Shown: positions 1-6,123, numbered from the stretch's first letter. The stretch is 6,549 nucleotides of DNA from Desulfobacterales bacterium (GCA_030066455.1 JASJBQ010000269.1:1-6549), one strand, 5' to 3'. A program made the numbers and translations. Notes: a model not told the origin generated them from the letters alone.

Positions 1-182
1 GAGCGAATGGATCAGGCTCGCGGGCCTGTCTGAGCGCGGCGCTTTTCCTACCGCCAGGATTTAGCATTCGATATCGGTAGCGCTTATCCAGGTCCGCCAC
101 CAGAAGCTGATGGTTTAGATCAAAACTAAGCCCGTTTAACACTTAACCTTCGCGCGTGCAATTCAATTACCGGAGATAAACG
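1..182. other. Left-edge region upstream of the sirtuin gene, no assigned gene
   Basis: No gene can be assigned here with confidence. On the minus strand a frame is open from a GTG at 142-140 to the window edge (47 codons, no stop). It is preceded by GAAGG four bases upstream and by an in-frame TAA at 145-143. It could be the start of a divergent gene or chance. The only internal ATG of that frame is at 67-65. On the plus strand, one frame is open from base 2 to a TAG at 62-64 and could be the tail of an upstream gene. Positions 134-147 read GTTTAACACTTAAC, an imperfect dyad of AT-rich half sites. A weak plus-strand promoter could be drawn (TTTAGA 114-119, TTTAAC 135-140), but its 15-base spacer is short, so I do not call it. 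Confidence 0.3.
172..176 (+). promoter_or_regulatory. Ribosome binding site of the sirtuin gene
   Basis: GGAGA at 172-176 lies six to seven bases before the ATG at 183. This is a good Shine-Dalgarno match and supports 183 as the start codon. Confidence 0.7.
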
Positions 183-1007
183 ATGATTTCGCGGGAACAG
201 GAAAAACGCCTCCGGACCACCCTGGGTGAGGCGGGATTGGTGACCGTCCTTACCGGAGCGGGCATCTCCGCCGAAAGCGGCATCCCCACCTTCCGCGGCC
301 CGGAGGGATACTGGACGGTGGGAAGCCAGGTCTACCACCCCCAGGAAATGGCAACCTTCCGGATGTTCAGCCGCCGTCCCGACGACGTGTGGCAATGGTA
401 CCTCCACCGGGCCACGGTCTGCGCCCGGGCCGCCCCCAATGCCGGCCACCGGGCGCTGGTGGCGCTGGAAAAGCACCTGGGTGCGCGCTTCCTGCTGATC
501 ACCCAGAACGTCGACGGGCTGCACCTGCGGGCCGGAAGCAGCCCCGGGTGCACCTACGAGATCCATGGCAATGTCTTTTTCATGCGCTGCGCGGCCGAGT
601 GCCGAGCGGACCTGGTGCCCCTGCCGTCAGATCTGATCGGTCGCGACAGCGGCCAACCCCTTGCGGCCCGTGAGGCCGCCATCCTGGTCTGCCCCGCCTG
701 CGGCGGCCGCACCCGCCCCCACGTGCTCTGGTTCGACGAAAGCTACAACGAGCACCATTTTCGTTTCCAGAGCGCACTCCAGGCGGCGCTGGACACCCGC
801 CTGCTGATCGTGGTGGGCACCTCGGGCGCCACCAACCTGCCCAACCAGGTGGCGTGGACGGTCCTCAACAGCGGGGGCACCATCTATGACATCAACATCG
901 AGGACAATCCGTTCTCGGAATTGGCCCGCAAGTCCCGCGGAGGCGCCTTTTTTCCTTTCCCCAGCAGCCGCCTGCTGCCCGAACTGGTCGCCATGCTTTC
1001 AGCCTGA
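183..1007 (+). CDS. cobB: Sir2-family NAD-dependent protein deacylase (sirtuin, CobB-like)
   Basis: This 274-residue cytoplasmic sirtuin should remove acyl groups from lysines using NAD+, giving nicotinamide and O-acyl-ADP-ribose. Visible motifs are the NAD-binding GAGISAESGIPTFRG (residues 25-39), TQNVDGLH (107-114), the catalytic histidine in EIHGN (His128), a zinc-binding set Cys136, Cys140, Cys170 and Cys173 (CX3C then CX2C), GTSG (212-215) and NIE (238-240). Residues 73-76 read YLHR, followed by PNAGH. This fits the Tyr-x-x-Arg pair that marks class III sirtuins such as SIRT5 and E. coli CobB, which also remove succinyl and malonyl groups, so a broad deacylase is more likely than a pure deacetylase. 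Length is usual to slightly long for the family; residues 141-169 between the cysteine pairs form a moderate insert. The start at 183 follows a GGAGA ribosome site, and the NAD motif begins at a normal distance from it. The gene stands alone, with 161 bases before tex. The family call is firm; substrate range is inferred. Confidence 0.93.
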   Translation: MISREQEKRLRTTLGEAGLVTVLTGAGISAESGIPTFRGPEGYWTVGSQVYHPQEMATFRMFSRRPDDVWQWYLHRATVCARAAPNAGHRALVALEKHLGARFLLITQNVDGLHLRAGSSPGCTYEIHGNVFFMRCAAECRADLVPLPSDLIGRDSGQPLAAREAAILVCPACGGRTRPHVLWFDESYNEHHFRFQSALQAALDTRLLIVVGTSGATNLPNQVAWTVLNSGGTIYDINIEDNPFSELARKSRGGAFFPFPSSRLLPELVAMLSA

Positions 1008-1045
1008 AGCACGTCCAGGCCTCGAGATTGCGCATGCCCCGATAC

Positions 1046-1064
1046 TCAAGGACTTGTCCCTTGA
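1046..1064 (+). promoter_or_regulatory. Dyad overlapping the -35 of the tex promoter (possible operator)
   Basis: TCAAGG (1046-1051) and CCTTGA (1059-1064) form a perfect six-base inverted repeat with a seven-base spacer. Allowing one bulged base, the dyad extends inward as CAAGGAC-TT-GTCCCTTG. It overlaps the first four bases of the TTGACA hexamer, the classic place for a repressor site. No T-run follows, so it is a poor terminator for the gene upstream. The regulator is unknown. Confidence 0.35.
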
Positions 1065-1090
1065 CAGAAACGCGCCTCTCCGCTTATACG
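1061..1090 (+). promoter_or_regulatory. Sigma70-type promoter for tex
   Basis: A perfect -35 hexamer TTGACA (1061-1066) is followed after 18 bases by TATACG (1085-1090), a four-of-six match to the -10 consensus. Transcription would start near 1097 and give a leader of about 70 bases before the ATG at 1169. The position between two same-strand genes suggests tex is transcribed independently of the sirtuin gene. This is read by eye only. Confidence 0.55.
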
Positions 1091-1104
1091 ACGAGGCTTG
1101 CGCA

Positions 1105-1129
1105 GGCAACGCCGCCGGGCGGCGCTGCC
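1105..1129 (+). promoter_or_regulatory. Strong GC-rich hairpin in the tex 5' leader
   Basis: GGCA, one A/C mismatch, then CGCCGCC pairs with GGCGGCG, mismatch, TGCC, giving eleven pairs around a single central G (a few inner pairs must open to form the loop). It lies just downstream of the predicted transcription start and about 27 bases before the ribosome site. There is no T-run, so it is not a standard terminator. It might protect the transcript, slow the polymerase or affect translation; the role is inferred. Confidence 0.4.
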
Positions 1130-1156
1130 GTCCGTGAGCTTCTGGCGCATTCCGAC

Positions 1157-1164
1157 GGAAAGGA
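1157..1164 (+). promoter_or_regulatory. Ribosome binding site that fixes the tex start at 1169
   Basis: GGAAAGGA at 1157-1164 ends four bases before the ATG at 1169. The in-frame ATGs at 1028 and 1034 lie upstream of the predicted promoter, and the extra 47 residues they would add do not look like a Tex N-terminus. This site therefore supports 1169. Confidence 0.65.
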
Positions 1165-1168
1165 TCCC

Positions 1169-3430
1169 ATGAACACAGCCCACCTCCCCCGCGTGGCGGC
1201 GGAACTCAACATCACCCCCGGACAGGTCCAATCGGTGGCCGCTCTGCTGGCCGAGGGTGCCACGGTGCCCTTCATCGCCCGCTACCGCAAGGAAGCCACC
1301 GGCAGCCTGGACGAGGTCGTCATCACCGCCGTCCGCGACCGGCTCGAACAGCTCGCGGAGCTGCAGAAACGTCGCGAGGCCATTCTGAAGTCCCTGGAGG
1401 ACAACGGCCACCTGAACGACGAACTGCAGGCGGCGGTCGAGACTGCCGAGACCATGAGTGCGTTGGAAGACATCTACCTGCCCTACCGGCCCAAACGACG
1501 CACCCGGGGCACCATCGCGCGCGAAAAAGGCCTCGAGCCCCTGGCCACGGCTATTTTTGAACAAACGGGGATCGCCCCCGAGAATCTGGCCGCCGATTTC
1601 GTAGAACCCGCCAACGGGGTGGCGGATTCGGCCGACGCCCTGGCCGGCGCCCGGGACATCATGGCCGAGTGGATCAACGAAGATGCCCTGGCCCGCGAGC
1701 GCCTGCGGGGGCTGTTCCAGCGACGGGCGGTTCTGAGAAGCCGCGTGGCCACCGGAAAGGAAACCGAAGGGGCCAAATACAAGGATTATTTCGAATGGCA
1801 GGAACCCGCGGCCGCCGCACCCTCCCATCGTATCCTGGCCATGCGCCGGGGCGAACGGGAAGACTTTCTCAACCTCACCGTGGCCCCGGAAGAAGATCAG
1901 GCCCTGGAACGGCTCGAATCCCAATTCGTCACCGGCCAGGGCGGCGACAGCGAACAGGTGCGCCTGGCCGTGCAGGACGGCTACCGACGGCTGCTGGCCC
2001 GCTCGATGGAAACCGAGATGCGCCTGGTCCTCAAGGAACGTGCCGACGGTGAAGCGATCGACGTGTTCGCCGCCAACCTGCGCGAACTGCTCATGGCCGC
2101 CCCGCTGGGCGGCAAGCGGGTGATGGCCCTCGACCCGGGTTTTCGCACCGGGGCCAAACTGGTCTGCCTCGATCGCCAGGGCAAGCTTCTCCACCACGAC
2201 ACGGTTTTCATCGTGGGCGCGGATAACAAACGCCAGGCCGCCGGCCAAAGGATTGCCGCCCTGGTGGATGAATTCGCCATTGAAGCCATTGCCATTGGCA
2301 ACGGTACGGCCAGCCGCGAGACCGAGGTCTTCATCAAGAACCTCGGACTTGCGCCGGCCATCGCGGTGGTGATCGTCAACGAAAGCGGCGCTTCGATTTA
2401 TTCCGCCTCGGAGGTCGCCCGGGAGGAGTTCCCGGATCACGACATCACCGTCCGCGGCGCCGTATCGATCGGCCGGCGGCTGATGGACCCCCTCTCCGAA
2501 CTCGTCAAGATCGACCCCAAATCCATCGGGGTGGGACAGTACCAGCACGACGTGGACCAGAACGCGCTCAAGCGGGCCCTCGACGACGTCGTCGCCAGCT
2601 GTGTCAACGGCGTCGGGGTCGATCTGAACCGCGCCAGCGCCCAGCTTTTGACCTATGTGTCCGGTCTGGGACCTTCCCTGGCCGGCAACATCGTGGCTTT
2701 TCGCAATGCCAACGGCCCGTTCGCCTCCCGAGAGGCCCTGAGACAGGTTCCGCGTCTCGGGCCCAAGGCTTTTGAGCAATGTGCCGGCTTTCTGCGCATC
2801 CCGGGCAGCGCCCACCCCCTGGACGCCAGCGCCGTCCACCCGGAAAGCTACCCGGTGGTGGACCGCATGGCCACCGATCTGGACTGTACGGTTGCCGACC
2901 TCTTGAAGGCGGGGGCCCTGCGGGAACGGATCGACCCGCATCGGTACGTCACCGCAAAAACCGGCCTGCCAACCCTGAAGGACATCCTGAGTGAGCTGGC
3001 CAAACCGGGGCGCGACCCCCGCGATGCCTTCGAGGCCTTTGCCTTTGCCGATGGGATCGCCACCCTCGATGATCTCGAGGCCGGCATGCAGCTGCCGGGC
3101 ATCGTCACCAACGTGACCCGGTTCGGTGCCTTCGTGGACGTGGGCGTCCACCAGGACGGGTTGGTGCACATCAGCGAACTGGCCGACCGCTTTGTCAAAG
3201 ACCCGATCGATGTGGTCAAGGTGCACCAAAAAGTGCAGGTCACCGTGCTCGCGGTCGATCGCGACCGCCGACGCATTGGCCTTTCCATGCGTTCACAGCC
3301 GGGAAAAAAACGGCCCCCACGGGGCGGCGAGCGCTCGCGACCGCGAGGCCGGAAGCAATCCCCAGGCGAAACAGGGAAAAATACACGTCGTCCGTTCAAC
3401 AACCCCTTTGCGGACCTCCTGGATCGATAA
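1169..3430 (+). CDS. tex: Tex family protein: RNA-binding transcription accessory protein with YqgF-like fold, HhH motifs and S1 domain
   Basis: From ATG 1169 the product has 753 residues, close to the roughly 770-780 of the E. coli and Pseudomonas proteins. Tex is a cytoplasmic nucleic-acid-binding protein related to eukaryotic Spt6 and is linked to transcription and RNA handling. The N-terminal helical part carries the hallmark VPFIARYRKEATGSLDE. A YqgF/RNase H-like domain begins near residue 318 with VMALDPGFRTGAKL. Tandem helix-hairpin-helix motifs follow around residues 497-547 (VSGLGPSLAGNIV, then VPRLGPKAF). An S1 RNA-binding domain lies at about 638-709 (PGIVTNVTRFGAFVDVGVHQ to RRRIGLSMR). 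A basic, arginine/glycine-rich tail ends in NNPFADLLDR. The frame is open back to 1028, but that part overlaps the promoter and leader hairpin and does not resemble Tex, while 1169 has a good ribosome site. No frameshift or missing domain is seen. The molecular role of Tex is incompletely defined; the family call is very safe. Confidence 0.96.
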   Translation: MNTAHLPRVAAELNITPGQVQSVAALLAEGATVPFIARYRKEATGSLDEVVITAVRDRLEQLAELQKRREAILKSLEDNGHLNDELQAAVETAETMSALEDIYLPYRPKRRTRGTIAREKGLEPLATAIFEQTGIAPENLAADFVEPANGVADSADALAGARDIMAEWINEDALARERLRGLFQRRAVLRSRVATGKETEGAKYKDYFEWQEPAAAAPSHRILAMRRGEREDFLNLTVAPEEDQALERLESQFVTGQGGDSEQVRLAVQDGYRRLLARSMETEMRLVLKERADGEAIDVFAANLRELLMAAPLGGKRVMALDPGFRTGAKLVCLDRQGKLLHHDTVFIVGADNKRQAAGQRIAALVDEFAIEAIAIGNGTASRETEVFIKNLGLAPAIAVVIVNESGASIYSASEVAREEFPDHDITVRGAVSIGRRLMDPLSELVKIDPKSIGVGQYQHDVDQNALKRALDDVVASCVNGVGVDLNRASAQLLTYVSGLGPSLAGNIVAFRNANGPFASREALRQVPRLGPKAFEQCAGFLRIPGSAHPLDASAVHPESYPVVDRMATDLDCTVADLLKAGALRERIDPHRYVTAKTGLPTLKDILSELAKPGRDPRDAFEAFAFADGIATLDDLEAGMQLPGIVTNVTRFGAFVDVGVHQDGLVHISELADRFVKDPIDVVKVHQKVQVTVLAVDRDRRRIGLSMRSQPGKKRPPRGGERSRPRGRKQSPGETGKNTRRPFNNPFADLLDR

Positions 3431-3437
3431 GCATGCT

Positions 3438-3446
3438 GGGGGGGGG
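3438..3446 (+). repeat. G9 homopolymer just after the tex stop
   Basis: Nine consecutive G residues start seven bases after the tex TAA (3428-3430). The tract is outside any coding sequence, so length change by slippage would not alter Tex. It abuts the AT-rich island upstream of dtd and could change promoter spacing only if a promoter element lies upstream of it. A sequencing length error is also possible in such a run. Confidence 0.8.
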
Positions 3447-3450
3447 TCAA

Positions 3451-3505
3451 TTTTAATCATTTATAACTTTAAGTTATATATAATAAGTAATTGTAATAAA
3501 TATTT
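3451..3505 (+). promoter_or_regulatory. Extremely AT-rich dtd promoter/leader island
   Basis: Only 5 of 55 bases are G or C, a sharp contrast with the GC-rich genes on both sides. A perfect -10 hexamer TATAAT lies at 3479-3484. No good -35 is present 16-18 bases upstream, though the AT-rich flank could act like an UP element. Transcription would begin near 3491, leaving a leader of about 15 bases. There is no Shine-Dalgarno sequence before the dtd ATG at 3506; the preceding 20 bases contain a single G. Translation may depend on an unstructured AU-rich leader, as is known for S1-assisted initiation, or be almost leaderless. Confidence 0.5.
3462..3478 (+). promoter_or_regulatory. 17-base palindrome in the dtd promoter (possible operator)
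   Basis: TATAACTT, a central T, then AAGTTATA form a perfect eight-base inverted repeat. It ends directly next to the TATAAT hexamer at 3479 and fills the place where the -35/-10 spacer would be. That position suits a repressor or MerR-type activator site. With eight AT-rich pairs and no real loop it is unlikely to be an RNA terminator. Palindromes arise easily in AT-rich sequence, so the regulatory reading is tentative. Confidence 0.4.
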
Positions 3506-3946
3506 ATGCGTGCTGTTGTCCAGAGGGTTGAATCGAGTGCGGTCACCGTGGCGGGTGAAGGCGTCGGCCGCATTGGCGCGGGGCTGCTGGTGCTGCTCGG
3601 GGTGGCCCAGGACGACACACCGCGCGATGCCGACTATCTGGCCGCCAAAATCGCCCATCTGCGGATTTTCGAGGATCAGAACGGCAAGATGAACCGTTCG
3701 CTGGTGGATTGCGGCGGGGCCATGCTGGTGGTTTCCCAGTTCACCCTGCTGGGCGACTGCCGCAAGGGCCGTCGGCCGTCATTCGTGAATGCCGCGCCGC
3801 CGGACAAGGGCGAAGCCCTCTACACGCATTTCGTCGCGACGATCCGCCGGCTGGAGATCCCCGTTCAAACCGGTCGTTTCGGCGCCGATATGGCCGTGGC
3901 CCTCGTCAACGACGGCCCGGTGACGCTGGTGATCGACAGCCAGTAA
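3506..3946 (+). CDS. dtd: D-aminoacyl-tRNA deacylase (DTD1 type)
   Basis: The 146-residue product matches bacterial DTD over its full usual length (about 145 residues). This cytoplasmic homodimer hydrolyses D-aminoacyl-tRNAs, and also Gly-tRNA-Ala, so keeping D-amino acids and misplaced glycine out of proteins. Visible motifs are the N-terminal [25 protein letters not shown] (residues 25-34), the active-site SQFTL (about 77-81), RPSF (about 90-93), TGRFGADM and the C-terminal NDGPVT holding the Gly-cisPro signature that gives chiral selectivity. The start at 3506 matches the family N-terminus exactly, so the missing Shine-Dalgarno is real and not a start-site error. The gene is 75 bases after tex, behind a very AT-rich promoter island, and 94 bases before a D,D-peptidase gene. 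Coding sequence returns at once to the GC-rich style of its neighbours. The call is very safe; only its expression signals are odd. Confidence 0.96.
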   Translation: MRAVVQRVESSAVTVAGEGVGRIGAGLLVLLGVAQDDTPRDADYLAAKIAHLRIFEDQNGKMNRSLVDCGGAMLVVSQFTLLGDCRKGRRPSFVNAAPPDKGEALYTHFVATIRRLEIPVQTGRFGADMAVALVNDGPVTLVIDSQ

Positions 3947-4002
3947 ACCGGGATGACCGGTCGACGGCGACCGACGCCGCCCCGTCGTTTCAAGTCGGAC
4001 GC

Positions 4003-4017
4003 CAGCGGCGCTGTTTT
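4003..4017 (+). terminator. Weak hairpin plus T4 after dtd
   Basis: CAGC, loop GGC, then GCTG is followed by four T residues. The stem is short and it lies 57 bases after the dtd stop, so it could at best be a weak intrinsic terminator. A separate five-base inverted repeat, ACCGG (3947-3951) and CCGGT (3957-3961), directly follows the stop but has no T-run. Confidence 0.2.
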
Positions 4018-4028
4018 GGATATCGAGC

Positions 4029-4032
4029 GGAG
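4029..4032 (+). promoter_or_regulatory. Ribosome binding site of the PBP4-type gene
   Basis: GGAG at 4029-4032 sits eight bases before the ATG at 4041 and supports that start. The start also gives a complete signal peptide. Confidence 0.65.
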
Positions 4033-4040
4033 AACCCCCC

Positions 4041-5243
4041 ATGCGCCCCTGCCTGCGAAGATATGCGCCTCTGATGATATTTTTCGGGCTGCTCGCCAGC
4101 GCCCCGGCATTGGCCGGCCCGCCTTCGCCGACGGCCGATCTCGGGCCGCGCGACGCCCTCCTGGTGACGGACGCCGGCGGACGGGTGCTGGCGGCCCACA
4201 ACCCGGATCTGATGCTGGTGCCCGCCTCGACCCTCAAGGTTGTGACCGCCCTGGCGGCCCGGCATTACCTGGGAGACGATTTCCGGTTTTACACCGATTT
4301 CTATCTCGACCCCGAGGGCCGACTTCTGGTCCGGGGCTTCGGCGACCCCCTGCTGGTCTCTGAAGTTCTGGCCGATATCGCCGGGCATTTGAAGCCCCGC
4401 ATCAACACACCGATCACGGCGATTCTGCTGGACGATCGCTATTTCAGCCAACCGCTGACAATCCCTGGCGTCAGCACGTCCACCAATCCCTACGACGCCC
4501 CCAACGGCGCACTCTGCGTCAATTTCAATACCGTCAACTTCAAGACCCGGAAGGGCCGCATCGTGTCCGCCGAGCCACAGACACCCCTGCTGCCCATGGC
4601 CATGCCGCACATTCGGGCCTCCGGACTGAAACGGGGCCGGATCGTGTTTTCGCATCGCGGCCGCGAAGCGTTGTTGTACGCCGGTGAGATGATCCGCTAT
4701 TTTCTTCAGCAGGCCGGGGTGCGCGTCCAGGGCCCGGTCGTTGCAGCCCCGCAAACCGTGCCGGACATGACACTGGTTTACCGGCACACCTCCCCTTTCA
4801 GCCTGGATGAACTCGTTTCGCGCTTGATGGCCTTTTCGAACAATTTCATGGCCAATCAGTTGCTGATTGCCACCGGTGCGCATGTCTACGGGACGCCGGG
4901 CACGCTCCCCAAAGCGGCGCGCGCCCTGACCGCCTACGCCAGCGATGTGCTGGGCATCGCCGATGTCCGCTTCGTGGAAGGCTCGGGTATCTCCCGTGAG
5001 AACCGAATCAGCGCCCGGTCACTGATGATCGCCCTGAAGCATTTTGAACCCTACCGCCACCTGATGACGTATGAAGGCGGCGTCCATTTCAAGACCGGAA
5101 CACTCAGGGGCATCCGCACCCGGGTCGGCTATATCGAAAACGACGCCGGGCGACCGTACCGTTTTGTGCTCCTGCTGAACAACCCGGGCAAACGGCCGGA
5201 ACCGATTCTTCGCCGGGTGCGATCCTTTTTACGGGAACGATGA
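4041..5243 (+). CDS. dacB: D-alanyl-D-alanine carboxypeptidase/endopeptidase, peptidase family S13 (PBP4/DacB type)
   Basis: This 400-residue secreted protein is a low-molecular-mass class C penicillin-binding protein. It should act in the periplasm, cleaving the terminal D-Ala of stem peptides and/or D-Ala-mDAP crosslinks in peptidoglycan. A signal peptide is clear: basic MRPCLRR, a hydrophobic stretch, and an ALA site predicting cleavage after Ala25. The three active-site motifs are in order: STLK (nucleophile Ser63, Lys66, within PASTLKVVTA), SNN (266-268) and KTG (351-353, within HFKTGTLRG). The S13 signature VEGSGISREN is at about 312-321. SxxK and SxN are about 203 residues apart, against about 244 in E. 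coli PBP4 (477 residues), so the inserted domains are shorter here. All catalytic residues remain, so it should be active. It is a free-standing gene converging on folE2. Family certain; the balance of carboxypeptidase and endopeptidase activity cannot be read from sequence. Confidence 0.93.
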   Translation: MRPCLRRYAPLMIFFGLLASAPALAGPPSPTADLGPRDALLVTDAGGRVLAAHNPDLMLVPASTLKVVTALAARHYLGDDFRFYTDFYLDPEGRLLVRGFGDPLLVSEVLADIAGHLKPRINTPITAILLDDRYFSQPLTIPGVSTSTNPYDAPNGALCVNFNTVNFKTRKGRIVSAEPQTPLLPMAMPHIRASGLKRGRIVFSHRGREALLYAGEMIRYFLQQAGVRVQGPVVAAPQTVPDMTLVYRHTSPFSLDELVSRLMAFSNNFMANQLLIATGAHVYGTPGTLPKAARALTAYASDVLGIADVRFVEGSGISRENRISARSLMIALKHFEPYRHLMTYEGGVHFKTGTLRGIRTRVGYIENDAGRPYRFVLLLNNPGKRPEPILRRVRSFLRER

Positions 5244-5244
5244 A

Positions 5245-5284
5245 CCGTTTGACGCCGGAGCGCACACGGGCGGTCGTGAAACGG
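5245..5284. terminator. Long hairpin between the convergent dacB and folE2 genes
   Basis: CCGTTT-g-ACGCCG pairs with CGG-t-CGT-g-AAACGG, twelve pairs with one G/G mismatch and one bulge, around a 13-base loop (5258-5270). It starts two bases after the dacB stop. A second GC hairpin, CGGCC-loop-GGCCG at 5295-5308, lies next to the folE2 stop. Neither has a T-run. They may protect mRNA 3' ends or mark a shared end region for both genes, but they are not textbook intrinsic terminators. Confidence 0.35.
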
Positions 5285-5310
5285 CGGAGGGATCCGGCCC
5301 GGGGGCCGTC

Positions 5311-6123
5311 TCAGGACGAGACCACCCGGATAAAGCCGTTTTCGGTCTGAAGGTGATTGCTGCTGATGTGGGCGTAGGCGCTGTGATTGTGGATCGATTC
5401 GAAGTTTTCGGCCCCTACCGTGAACCAGGTGATGTTGTCGTCTTCGCGCAGGAGGGCGGCTACGTCGCGGACGATGTCTTCCACGAATTTCGGGTTGTGA
5501 TAGGCGGTCTCGGTCACCGATTTCTCGTCAACGCGCTTCAGAACGGAAAAAACCTCGCACGAGGCGGCTTTTTCCACCACCTCGATCACGTCCTCAATCC
5601 AGATAAATTTCTTGAAGCGCACCTTGAGGCTGACGGCGCCGCGCTGGTTGTGGGCGCCGACATCGGAGATCTCTTTGGAGCAGGGGCAGACCGACGATAT
5701 CGGAACCACGACCTCCAGAATCAAATCGATCTTGCCGTCATTGCTGCTGACGCCGCGGATGCTGCAGTCATAGTCCATCAAACCGGCGGCATCGCTGATC
5801 GGGGCGCGTTTTTCGATGAAATAGGGAAAGTTGATCTCGATATGGGCGGATGCGGCGTTGAGGTGGGTCTTCATCTCCGCCAGGATCACGGAGATTTTCT
5901 TCAGGGACAGGTTCAGGCGGTACTGGTTGATGATCTCCACGAAACGGCTCATGTGGGTCCCCTTGTTTTTGTGCGGGAGATCCACGTACATGTTGATGGT
6001 GGCCACCGTGTTCTGGTAGCCGTTGGTGCGGTCGAGCACCTTGATGGGATAGCGCAGGTTTTTAATGCCCACCTTGTCGATCGGGATATTGCGGTGGTCG
6101 GGATCGCTTTGAATATCTCGCAT
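5311..6123 (-). CDS. folE2: GTP cyclohydrolase I type IB (FolE2)
   Basis: The 270-residue cytoplasmic enzyme converts GTP to 7,8-dihydroneopterin triphosphate, the first step towards tetrahydrofolate and also towards queuosine (via preQ0). It is the type IB enzyme, unrelated in primary sequence to classic FolE and able to use metals other than zinc. Family features are the N-terminus MRDIQSDPDHRNIPIDKVG, the metal/catalytic cysteine region SVCPCSKEIS (Cys146 and Cys148), AHNQRG (His158 in it), TAYHNPKFVEDIVRD (206-220) and the C-terminal ENFESIHNHSAYAHI (239-253). An upstream in-frame ATG pair at 6174-6169 would add 17 residues, but these do not look like the family and have no better ribosome site. 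The start at 6123 gives the usual N-terminus and length, with only a weak GAGA-type site before it. The gene converges with dacB and has no folate or queuosine gene beside it in this window. The call is very safe. Confidence 0.95.
   Translation of the reverse strand: MRDIQSDPDHRNIPIDKVGIKNLRYPIKVLDRTNGYQNTVATINMYVDLPHKNKGTHMSRFVEIINQYRLNLSLKKISVILAEMKTHLNAASAHIEINFPYFIEKRAPISDAAGLMDYDCSIRGVSSNDGKIDLILEVVVPISSVCPCSKEISDVGAHNQRGAVSLKVRFKKFIWIEDVIEVVEKAASCEVFSVLKRVDEKSVTETAYHNPKFVEDIVRDVAALLREDDNITWFTVGAENFESIHNHSAYAHISSNHLQTENGFIRVVSS

Noticed and set aside
1028..1168. N-terminal extension of tex to the ATG at 1028
   Set aside because: It overlaps a perfect TTGACA promoter element and a leader hairpin, has no ribosome site, and encodes residues unlike Tex. 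The ATG at 1169 has a good ribosome site and gives the family-typical N-terminus.
1046..3229. 727-codon open frame on the minus strand, antisense to tex
   Set aside because: It lies almost wholly inside tex, a conserved gene with clear domains. Long antisense frames are common opposite GC-rich genes, where the codon bias removes stops. The peptide shows no recognisable motif and no family-like start.
3990..4883. 297-codon minus-strand frame opposite the PBP4-type gene
   Set aside because: It is antisense to a gene with signal peptide and all three penicillin-binding motifs. Its own peptide has no recognised features.
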